Shown here in pieces: positions 1 through 4,808 of a stretch of DNA of 6,192 nucleotides. A program made the position numbers and the translations under genes. How positions within the stretch are numbered: position 1 is the first letter of the stretch; each line of letters opens with the position of its first letter. The notes under the pieces are model-generated. The model saw nothing but the letters and a program-made list of their open reading frames with translations. It was not told the DNA's origin and ran no database searches. Source of the stretch: Actinomycetota bacterium (GTDB lineage Bacteria; Actinomycetota; Actinomycetes; S36-B12; UBA10799); assembly GCA_030837395.1 (NCBI GenBank), contig JAUPKO010000134.1, forward strand, positions 1 to 6,192, read 5' to 3'.

Positions 1-35
1 GCCGTTCACAGGTGCTGCGCGACTACCTCGACTGA
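1..35 (+). CDS. rpoD: Primary sigma factor SigA/RpoD (HrdB-type), C-terminal end only
   Basis: Only the last ten codons and the TGA stop (33-35) lie in the window. Reading from base 3 they give RSQVLRDYLD. The two preceding bases, GC, fit an AGC serine codon. From memory, actinobacterial primary sigma factors (SigA of mycobacteria, HrdB of Streptomyces) end in HPSRSQVLRDYLD, the tail of region 4.2, which recognises the -35 element. The assignment rests on this short tail and on the neighbouring genes: DUF456, DUF7455 and a ParE-type topoisomerase lie beside hrdB in related genomes. A non-primary sigma factor with the same tail cannot be excluded, since nothing upstream is visible. Confidence 0.8.
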   Translation, partial: RSQVLRDYLD

Positions 36-40
36 GTGGT

Positions 41-72
41 ATCGGCTTCCCCCGACACGGGACGGTGCCGAT
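41..72. terminator. Nested inverted repeat at a convergent gene junction, candidate bidirectional terminator
   Basis: ATCGGC at 41-46 is the exact reverse complement of GCCGAT at 67-72. Inside it, CCCG (51-54) and CGGG (58-61) form a second stem around a 3-base loop, with two further C-G pairs (49-50 with 64-65). The structure fills the 36-bp space between the sigma-factor stop and the DUF456 stop and overlaps the latter. No T-tract follows on either strand, which is common in high-GC actinobacteria. Function is inferred from position and symmetry only. Confidence 0.45.
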
Positions 73-551
73 CAGGCAGCGATCAGCGCGCCGACCCAGG
101 CGGCCGTCACGATCAGCACGCTGGCGAGGTCGATCAACATGCTCAGTCCTGCGGCTTTCATCGCCGTCACCGTCGTGGGCCAAGCCTGTTGTACCGACTT
201 GACTCGCACCAGTTCGGCTAGGAACACCCCCGCGATGAAGCCGACGATGAGCCCGACGATGGGGATCACGAAGAAGCCCACCACCCCCAGCACACCGCCG
301 ACGATCAGGACCATGCCTGGCACGCCGTCGTCGCGCATCCACTTGGCCGGCAAGAGGTACTTGATGGCCGTGGCGGCGGCGACCAGCAGTACCGCCAGCG
401 CCGCTACTCCCCAGCCGACCGCACCACCTGTGATGACCCCCCACACGGCTACCGCGCCTGCTACCAGGAAAGGCCCAGGCAGCACCGGCACAATGGTGCC
501 GGCGATGCCGACCAGGCATGCCAGTCCGACAAGCAGGTTGAGCCAGTTCAG
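72..551 (-). CDS. DUF456-family small membrane protein with a probable CTG start
   Basis: The protein is very hydrophobic, 159 aa from the proposed start, with about four to five membrane segments and glycine-rich packing stretches, notably around GGVLGVVGFFVIPIVGLIVG. The N-terminal pattern ending in AGTIVPVLPGPFL is typical of DUF456 (PF04306). Its molecular function is not known. The first ATG/GTG/TTG codon in frame is GTG at 491, but that cuts off conserved family sequence and has no ribosome site. Reading upstream adds LNWLNLLVGLACLVGIAGTI, beginning at a CTG (551-549) preceded by AAGGTGG with 6-nt spacing. That CTG overlaps the TGA stop of the upstream DUF7455 gene as CTGA, mimicking the usual ATGA coupling overlap. 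The family call is confident; the start codon is inferred. Confidence 0.8.
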   Translation of the reverse strand: MNWLNLLVGLACLVGIAGTIVPVLPGPFLVAGAVAVWGVITGGAVGWGVAALAVLLVAAATAIKYLLPAKWMRDDGVPGMVLIVGGVLGVVGFFVIPIVGLIVGFIAGVFLAELVRVKSVQQAWPTTVTAMKAAGLSMLIDLASVLIVTAAWVGALIAA

Positions 552-766
552 ATCTGACCACCTTCGCGCTCGGGTTCGATGGTGTGGGTGAAGTCGTGGA
601 TGCTCGAGGCGATCGGCCGGACCTTGTCCAAGTGGGCCTTCGCGTGATGACCGCAGAAGAGCAGTTCACCACCTGAGGTCAGCACAACCTGAACGTAGGC
701 CTGCGCGCCGCAACGATCGCAGCGGTCCGAGGCCGTGAGGGGGCTCGGGTGGGTCAGGGTCGACAT
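548..766 (-). CDS. Small zinc-binding-type protein, DUF7455 family
   Basis: A 72-aa protein whose centre has CDRC (Cys16, Cys19) and FCGHH (Cys38, His40, His41), a spacing consistent with one small zinc-binding site. The stretch ASDRCDRCGAQAYVQVVL is typical of the short DUF7455 proteins found next to hrdB and parE in Streptomyces-like genomes. No function is established to my knowledge; zinc binding is inferred from the residues. The ATG at 766-764 is preceded by GGAGG with 5-nt spacing, so it is preferred over upstream in-frame starts that would add about 74 unlike residues reaching across the intergenic region. It probably forms an operon with the DUF456 gene, which starts inside its stop codon. 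It is transcribed divergently from parE. Confidence 0.82.
   Translation of the reverse strand: MSTLTHPSPLTASDRCDRCGAQAYVQVVLTSGGELLFCGHHAKAHLDKVRPIASSIHDFTHTIEPEREGGQI
558..564 (-). promoter_or_regulatory. Ribosome binding site that supports the CTG start of the DUF456 gene
   Basis: On the minus strand AAGGTGG lies 6 nt before the CTG at 551. It resembles the AGGAGG consensus and lies within the end of the DUF7455 coding sequence. Nothing comparable precedes the alternative GTG at 491. This site decides the start choice. Confidence 0.6.
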
Positions 767-771
767 GGACA

Positions 772-776
772 CCTCC
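772..776 (-). promoter_or_regulatory. Ribosome binding site of the DUF7455 gene
   Basis: GGAGG on the minus strand, 5 nt before the ATG at 766. It fixes the short 72-aa form of the protein as the likely product. Confidence 0.75.
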
Positions 777-817
777 GTTGCGATCTGCATGGACACTTGG
801 GCCAACAGTCTCACACG

Positions 818-876
818 CCTCCGACATTTCCCGGACTCTTCGAGTTCGCCATCAGCGTACCGCCCAATGTCGGTGG
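818..876. repeat. Spaced inverted repeat (CCGACATT / AATGTCGG) in the divergent promoter region
   Basis: CCGACATT at 821-828 is perfectly complementary to AATGTCGG at 866-873. Pairing resumes for two more bases (818-819 with 875-876) beyond one mismatch, giving 10 of 11 pairs. The 37-nt loop contains a smaller hairpin, GGACTC-TTC-GAGTTC (833-847, one G-T pair), and the candidate -10 box of the DUF7455 unit (854-859). It may be a pair of regulator half-sites flanking a promoter, or a structured 5' leader. The sequence does not settle which. Confidence 0.45.
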
Positions 877-952
877 GGGGTTCCGCCCAAGCGCGGGCAC
901 CCCGATTCGAGGGTGACGGCCCAGGCAACCGGGCAGCGCGCCTGGCGTTGGT

Positions 953-958
953 TAGGGT
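953..958 (+). promoter_or_regulatory. parE: Candidate -10 box for a leaderless parE transcript
   Basis: TAGGGT matches the actinobacterial TANNNT -10 pattern and ends 7 nt before the GTG at 966, so transcription could begin at or next to the start codon. No clear -35 hexamer lies 16-18 bp upstream. The same bases include AGGG, a weak ribosome site 8 nt from the GTG, so a leadered transcript with ordinary initiation is the alternative. Confidence 0.35.
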
Positions 959-965
959 CGTCGGT

Positions 966-3068
966 GTGACCACCACACCTGAACCCACCGCCGCAACGGC
1001 GCCGAAACAGGCTGCGCGCTACTCGGCCAAGGACCTCACGGTGCTGGAGGGTCTTGACGCGGTCCGCAAACGACCGGGCATGTACATCGGTTCCACCGAC
1101 GAGCGCGGCCTCATGCATTGCCTGTGGGAGATCATCGACAACGCTGTCGACGAGGCGCTGGCCGGGCACTGCAGCACGATCGTCGTCACGTTGCTACCGG
1201 ACGGTTCGGCGGCGGTGTCGGACAATGGCCGCGGGATCCCGGTCGACGTCGACCCCAAGAGCAAGTTGACCGGGGTGCAACTGGTCATGACCAAACTGCA
1301 TGCCGGCGGGAAGTTCGGTGGCGGCTCCTACACCGCCTCCGGCGGCCTGCACGGGGTGGGCGCGAGCGTGGTGAACGCCCTGAGCGCCCGGCTCGATGTG
1401 GCGGTGGACCGGACTGGGCGCACACACGAGATGTCGTTCCGGCGAGGGGTACCGGGATTGTTCGACGGTGAGGGCCCCGACGCACCTTTCGCACGCAAGT
1501 CCGGCCTGCGCGAAACCGAGCGGGTGCCCCGTTCCCGCACCGGCACAAGGATCAGATTCTGGCCGGATTCGCAGGTGTTCACGCCTGGGGCGGAGTTCGG
1601 CTGGGAGGCCCTGCTCACCCGGGCTCGGCAGACGGCCTTCCTGGTGCCAGGACTCATGCTCACGATCCGCGATGAGCGCGACGGCGAGGACCTGCGTGAG
1701 GAGTCGTTTCGGTTCCGCGGCGGTATCGGCGAGTTCGTCGACTACCTCACCCGGGGCGACGCCCTGACCGGGGTGATCCGCCTGACGGGCAAGGGGCACT
1801 TCCATGAGACGGTGCCGGTGCTCGACGGCAAGGGCCACCTGTCGAGCCGGGAGGTTGAGCGCGAACTCGACGTGGACGTGGCGATGCGGTGGAGCAATGA
1901 CTACGACTCCCGGGTGCAATCGTTCGTCAACATCATCGCCACACCGAAGGGCGGCACGCACCTGGCCGGTTTCGACCGGGCCTTGGTCAAGACTGTCAAC
2001 GAGGGCCTGCGGGCGGCGAAGGTGCTGCGAGCAAGCGAGGACAACGTCAGCAAGGAGGACATGTACGAGGGGCTCACCGCCGTGGTGACGGTGCGCGTGC
2101 CCGAACCGCAGTTCGAGGGTCAGACCAAGGAGGTGTTGGGCACCCCGGCCGCGTCGCGCATTGTGGCCCATGTGGTGACCAAGCAGCTGAGTAGTTGGTT
2201 CACCGATCCGCCGCACGGCCAGAAGGCCATGGCCAAGCAGGCGCTCGAGAAGATCGCCAACGCCGCCCGGGCACGCATCGCCGCCCGAACGAGCCGTGAC
2301 GTGCAGCGGCGCAAGAACGCCCTCGAGTCGTCCGCGCTGCCAGCCAAACTCGCGGACTGCCGGTCCGGTGACAACGAGCTCACCGAGCTCTTCATCGTCG
2401 AGGGTGACAGCGCCCTGGGCACGGCCAAGTTGGCGCGCAATTCGCAGTTCCAGGCGCTGCTACCGATTCGTGGGAAGATCCTCAACGTGCAGAAGGCCTC
2501 GGTGGCCGACATGCTCAAGAACGCCGAGTGCGCCTCGATCATCCAGGTCATAGGTGCCGGTTCCGGGCGGACCTTCGATATCGAGGCCGTTCGGTACGGC
2601 AAGATCGTGCTGATGACCGATGCCGACGTCGACGGCGCCCACATCCGTTGTTTGCTGCTCACGCTGTTCCAGCGCTACATGCATCCGCTGCTTGAGCAGG
2701 GCCGGGTCTATGCCGCAGTACCACCGCTGCACCGGGTCGAACTCATCCACGGCGGACGCAAGGCCAACGAGGTGATCTACACCTACAGCGACGACGAGAT
2801 GCGTAAGGTCCTCACCGATGCGCAGCGGCGTGGGGTCAAGGTGAAGGACCCGATCCAGCGCTACAAGGGCCTCGGTGAGATGGACGCCAAACAACTGCGT
2901 GAGACCACCATGGACCGGGGCCAGCGCCTGTTGCGGCGGATCACAGTGGGCGATGCCGAGGTGGCCGCCGACGTGTTCGACCTGTTGATGGGGTCGGACG
3001 TGGCGCCGCGCAAGGACTTCATCGTGTCCAGTGCGGACGAGGTCGACCGCAGCCGGGTGGACGTCTAG
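966..3068 (+). CDS. parE: Type IIA DNA topoisomerase B subunit, ParE-like (topoisomerase IV / second gyrase B)
   Basis: The 700-aa protein is the ATPase and metal-binding subunit of a type IIA topoisomerase, which would pair with a GyrA/ParC-type subunit not in this window. The GHKL ATPase domain is complete: EIIDNAVDEAL (55-65, Glu55 and Asn59), DNGRGIP (86-92), LHAGGKFGGGSY (111-122) and GGLHGVGASVVNALS (126-140). The transducer domain carries the ATP-contacting QTK loop (386-388). The Toprim domain shows IVEGDSALG (477-485), PIRGKILNVQKA (500-511) and DADVDGAH (552-559), giving the metal-binding acidic residues. QRYKGLGEM (631-639) ends the core. EGDSALGTAKLAR in place of the usual EGDSAGGSAKQGR, as I recall it, marks the Streptomyces ParE-like lineage and argues against main GyrB. 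GTG 966 puts a normal-length tail before VLEGLDAVRKRPGMYIG; the in-frame extension to 735 is not conserved-looking. Confidence 0.93.
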   Translation: MTTTPEPTAATAPKQAARYSAKDLTVLEGLDAVRKRPGMYIGSTDERGLMHCLWEIIDNAVDEALAGHCSTIVVTLLPDGSAAVSDNGRGIPVDVDPKSKLTGVQLVMTKLHAGGKFGGGSYTASGGLHGVGASVVNALSARLDVAVDRTGRTHEMSFRRGVPGLFDGEGPDAPFARKSGLRETERVPRSRTGTRIRFWPDSQVFTPGAEFGWEALLTRARQTAFLVPGLMLTIRDERDGEDLREESFRFRGGIGEFVDYLTRGDALTGVIRLTGKGHFHETVPVLDGKGHLSSREVERELDVDVAMRWSNDYDSRVQSFVNIIATPKGGTHLAGFDRALVKTVNEGLRAAKVLRASEDNVSKEDMYEGLTAVVTVRVPEPQFEGQTKEVLGTPAASRIVAHVVTKQLSSWFTDPPHGQKAMAKQALEKIANAARARIAARTSRDVQRRKNALESSALPAKLADCRSGDNELTELFIVEGDSALGTAKLARNSQFQALLPIRGKILNVQKASVADMLKNAECASIIQVIGAGSGRTFDIEAVRYGKIVLMTDADVDGAHIRCLLLTLFQRYMHPLLEQGRVYAAVPPLHRVELIHGGRKANEVIYTYSDDEMRKVLTDAQRRGVKVKDPIQRYKGLGEMDAKQLRETTMDRGQRLLRRITVGDAEVAADVFDLLMGSDVAPRKDFIVSSADEVDRSRVDV

Positions 3069-3072
3069 CGAT

Positions 3073-3125
3073 GGCTGCGTGGCCGAGCCCAGAGGGTGAG
3101 GTCTCAGTGGACCTGGCGGGCAGCC
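3073..3125. terminator. Nested inverted repeats between convergent parE and carbonic anhydrase genes, candidate bidirectional terminator
   Basis: GGCTGC (3073-3078) and GCAGCC (3120-3125) are exact reverse complements that bound almost the whole 57-bp convergent spacer and abut the carbonic anhydrase stop codon. Inside lie AGGTC-TCAGTG-GACCT (3099-3114) and a short CCC-AGA-GGG (3088-3096). No T-run is present. The layout resembles the other convergent junction at 41-72. A terminator role is inferred from position. Confidence 0.4.
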
Positions 3126-3662
3126 TCAGACGTCCTGCGGGATGATCCGGCCGGTCTCGACGTCATAGACGGCGCCGGCCACGTCCACGTCGCCGGCGAG
3201 GAACGGGAAGGACCGCACTCGGGCGACGTCGGTGCGCAGGGCCCCGAGTTGGTCGGTGGTGGTGTCGAACTGCATCGACCACGTGTTGACGCCGTAGGTG
3301 TCGAAGATCTGCTGGTGGACGGTCTCCTCGGATCCTTTGGCCATCCGGCAATCGGTGTGTGGCATCACCAGGATCCGGTTGACCTCCAGCAGGTAGGTCG
3401 CCAACGCCAGGGTGCGCAGGACGTCCTGGGTGACACGGGCCCCTGCATTGCGCAGGATCTTGGCGTCGCCGATGGCCATGCCGACGGACTCCAGGGGCAG
3501 CACCCGAGAGTCCATGCACGTGACGATCGCAAGTCCTCGCGCCGCGCGGCCAGAGCGGCCGGTGGGGGTGAAACGGGCGATGAAATCCGAATTGCCGGCG
3601 AGAACATCATCGAAGGCGTCGTGCGGGAACGGTTGTGGCGCTGCTCTGTCCATATCCGACAT
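3126..3662 (-). CDS. Beta-class carbonic anhydrase (cytoplasmic)
   Basis: A 178-aa protein that would catalyse reversible CO2 hydration to bicarbonate with a zinc ion. Zinc ligands fit Cys49 in CMDSR (49-53), His102 and Cys105 in HTDCRM (102-107). Asp51 and Arg53 form the catalytic Asp-Arg dyad of the family. ILRNAGARVTQDVLRTLALA (69-88) is the conserved helix following the first motif. Length and layout resemble the compact beta enzymes of mycobacteria such as Rv1284. There is no signal peptide. Arg106 stands where many family members have glycine after the second cysteine. ATG 3662 lies 23 nt past the reductase stop, so the two genes probably share a transcript. No ribosome site is obvious; ATG 3653 (Met4) is an alternative, also without one. 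It faces the bicarbonate transporter genes across the reductase. Confidence 0.92.
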   Translation of the reverse strand: MSDMDRAAPQPFPHDAFDDVLAGNSDFIARFTPTGRSGRAARGLAIVTCMDSRVLPLESVGMAIGDAKILRNAGARVTQDVLRTLALATYLLEVNRILVMPHTDCRMAKGSEETVHQQIFDTYGVNTWSMQFDTTTDQLGALRTDVARVRSFPFLAGDVDVAGAVYDVETGRIIPQDV

Positions 3663-3685
3663 GCTAGGGCAGGGCCGCGGCCGGC

Positions 3686-4672
3686 CTACTCGCCAGATTC
3701 CCCCGAGGAGTGACCGGGGAACACGCCCAAGTGGGGGTCCACCAACGGCGCGGCGTTGTTGACGGCTGTGGCGACCTCACCGAAGCCCACGGCGATCAGC
3801 GGCACCTTGCCGGGGTAGGTCGCGAGGTCGCCCGCGGCCAGAACCCGGGGCAGATTGGCATGCATGGAGGCGTCCACCACCACCCGCCGCTTGGACAGTT
3901 CCAGTCCCCAGTCGGCCATGGGGCCGATGTTGGCGATGAAGCCCAGAGCGGCCACCACGGCATCGCATGGCATGGTGGTGACCTCGCCGGTCACCTTATG
4001 GCGTACGTCCACCGCCTCGATCGCATCGGTGCCGTGCACGGCCGCCAATTCGCTGCTGGTGACGAAGCGCACGCCTAACGCTCGGACCTTCTCGACCATC
4101 CCCGAATGCGCCCGGAACTCCTCCCGCCGGTGCACGATGGCAACCGACTTGGCCAGCGGATGCAATGACCACGCCCAGTCGAAGGCGGAGTCGCCGCCGC
4201 CGACGATCACCACATCGCGGCCCTCATACTCGGCGAGTCGGGGGACGAAGTACGCCGCCCCCCGGCCGATCCATTCCTCGCCGACGGGTATTGGCCGCGG
4301 TCGGAAGGACCCGATGCCGCCGGTGAGGATCACCGCCTTCGCCTCGATCCGCCGGCCGGTCGCGGTGGTGACCACCGCCGGCCCCTCTTCACAGGTCTGC
4401 AACTGCACTGCCTGTTCGTCCAGGAGATACTCCGGATGGCCCGCCGCCGCCTGCTCGAGTAGTTGGTTGACCAGGTCCCGGCCCTTGATCACGGGGAAGC
4501 CGCCGACGTCGAAGATGTCCTTCTCCGGGTACATCGCGGTGATCTGGCCGCCGGCCTCGGGCAGCGTGTCCAGCACCACGGTGTCGAAGCCGCGGAAGCC
4601 GGCGTAATAGGCGCCGTAGAGGCCCGCCGGGCCGGCGCCGACGATGAGGATGTCGCAAGTGCGTGTGGTCAC
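3686..4672 (-). CDS. Thioredoxin-reductase-like ferredoxin/flavodoxin--NADP+ reductase (FNR2 type)
   Basis: A 328-aa FAD- and NADPH-binding flavoprotein. FAD-binding GAGPAG is at 12-17, with an acidic residue (Asp35) ending the second strand, and a second FAD contact, AAGDLATYPGK, at 279-289. The NADPH domain shows IVGGGDSAFDWA (156-167) and HRREEFRAH (181-189), whose arginines suit the 2'-phosphate. Unlike thioredoxin reductase, it has no CxxC pair where GRGAAYFV (136-143) runs straight into the NADPH domain. This marks the homodimeric FNR group known from Bacillus YumC and Chlorobium FNR, which pass electrons between NADPH and ferredoxin or flavodoxin. The GTG at 4672 lacks a ribosome site but has a -10-like TAGCGT placed for leaderless transcription. 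It is first in a probable two-gene operon with carbonic anhydrase; why the two are paired is unclear. The electron partner is not in the window. Confidence 0.88.
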   Translation of the reverse strand: MTTRTCDILIVGAGPAGLYGAYYAGFRGFDTVVLDTLPEAGGQITAMYPEKDIFDVGGFPVIKGRDLVNQLLEQAAAGHPEYLLDEQAVQLQTCEEGPAVVTTATGRRIEAKAVILTGGIGSFRPRPIPVGEEWIGRGAAYFVPRLAEYEGRDVVIVGGGDSAFDWAWSLHPLAKSVAIVHRREEFRAHSGMVEKVRALGVRFVTSSELAAVHGTDAIEAVDVRHKVTGEVTTMPCDAVVAALGFIANIGPMADWGLELSKRRVVVDASMHANLPRVLAAGDLATYPGKVPLIAVGFGEVATAVNNAAPLVDPHLGVFPGHSSGESGE

Positions 4673-4678
4673 GGACCC

Positions 4679-4684
4679 ACGCTA
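4679..4684 (-). promoter_or_regulatory. Candidate -10 box for a leaderless reductase/carbonic anhydrase transcript
   Basis: Minus-strand TAGCGT fits TANNNT and is separated by exactly 6 nt (GGGTCC) from the GTG at 4672, so +1 could be the G of the start codon. No ribosome site precedes that GTG, which favours leaderless initiation. A convincing -35 hexamer is absent; a palindrome occupies the spacer instead. Confidence 0.45.
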
Positions 4685-4687
4685 GCC

Positions 4688-4701
4688 GCCGACTCGTCGG
4701 C
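4688..4701. promoter_or_regulatory. Palindrome GCCGAC-TC-GTCGGC, candidate operator of the reductase promoter
   Basis: Perfect 6-2-6 inverted repeat just upstream of the reductase -10 box, covering about -16 to -29 relative to the proposed start of transcription. A repressor or redox regulator bound here would block polymerase. It has no T-tract and is not at a gene end, so a terminator is unlikely. In GC-rich DNA such a match can occur by chance. Confidence 0.4.
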
Positions 4702-4720
4702 AAGGGTGGTCCCACGACGG

Positions 4721-4732
4721 ACACCCTGGTGT
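4721..4732. promoter_or_regulatory. Palindrome ACACC-CT-GGTGT, candidate operator near the sbtA -35 region
   Basis: Perfect 5-2-5 inverted repeat in the middle of the divergent region. Its right end runs into the best -35 candidate for sbtA (GTGCCA, 4731-4736). It could serve either promoter. No regulator is encoded in the window. Confidence 0.35.
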
Positions 4733-4760
4733 GCCAAGGCCCATCGGGTCACGCTAGATT
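4731..4760 (+). promoter_or_regulatory. Candidate promoter of sbtA-sbtB
   Basis: GTGCCA (4731-4736, four of six matches to TTGACA) is followed after 18 bp by TAGATT (4755-4760, matching TANNNT). Transcription would begin near 4767, giving a leader of about 42 nt to the GTG at 4809. The -10 box shares CTAG with the reductase -10 region and is overlapped by a perfect palindrome. Confidence 0.4.
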
Positions 4761-4768
4761 CCGGAATC
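4757..4768. promoter_or_regulatory. Perfect 12-bp palindrome GATTCCGGAATC over the sbtA -10 box and start site
   Basis: The sequence equals its own reverse complement with no spacer. It shares four bases with the candidate -10 box TAGATT and covers the predicted start of transcription. This placement is typical of a repressor operator. The binding protein cannot be identified from the sequence. Confidence 0.45.
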
Positions 4769-4798
4769 GCAATGCGTCATGCGAAGTCCGAACGGATC

Positions 4799-4803
4799 GG
4801 GAG
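4799..4803 (+). promoter_or_regulatory. sbtA: Ribosome binding site setting the sbtA start at GTG 4809
   Basis: GGGAG lies 5 nt before GTG 4809 and only 2 nt before GTG 4806. The upstream ATG at 4779 is in frame but would add ten polar residues and leave this site inside the coding region. Confidence 0.55.
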
Positions 4804-4808
4804 CGGTG

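Larger units (their letters stand above)
767..965. promoter_or_regulatory. Divergent intergenic region between DUF7455 and parE
   Basis: This 199-bp stretch has no convincing gene; the open frames crossing it are extensions of the flanking genes with unrelated sequence. It must carry promoters in both directions. For parE there is TAGGGT (953-958) just before the GTG. For the minus-strand unit the best -10 candidate is TACGCT (plus-strand AGCGTA at 854-859), which would give a leader of about 80 nt, but no good -35 hexamer accompanies it. The region also holds the 8-bp inverted repeat listed separately. Confidence 0.5.

Noticed and set aside
860..885. ECF-sigma promoter (GGAAC on the minus strand, plus-strand GTTCC at 880-884)
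   Set aside because: A GGAAC motif is present, but no matching CGTT-type -10 element lies at the usual 16-18 bp distance.
735..965. N-terminal extension of the topoisomerase to base 735 (777 aa), including an in-frame ATG at 867
   Set aside because: The added residues do not resemble the family, overlap the divergent DUF7455 gene and its ribosome site, and cross the intergenic promoter region. The GTG at 966 gives a normal-length N-terminus.
767..988. Longer DUF7455 protein starting at 988 (146 aa)
   Set aside because: The extra 74 residues are of low-complexity, non-family character and include the promoter region. The ATG at 766 has a strong ribosome site.
1194..2216. 340-aa open frame antisense to parE
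   Set aside because: It lies wholly opposite a gene with complete conserved motifs. Long antisense frames are expected in GC-rich coding DNA, and its translation shows no recognisable domain.
966..3068. Naming this the main DNA gyrase subunit GyrB
   Set aside because: The EGDSALGTAKLAR variant and position next to the sigma factor fit the ParE-like paralogue of actinobacteria. gyrB normally lies near the replication origin with recF and gyrA. Functional gyrase activity is still possible.
3686..4672. Thioredoxin reductase
   Set aside because: The fold matches, but the redox CxxC is absent and the spacing into the NADPH motif is that of the FNR2 group.
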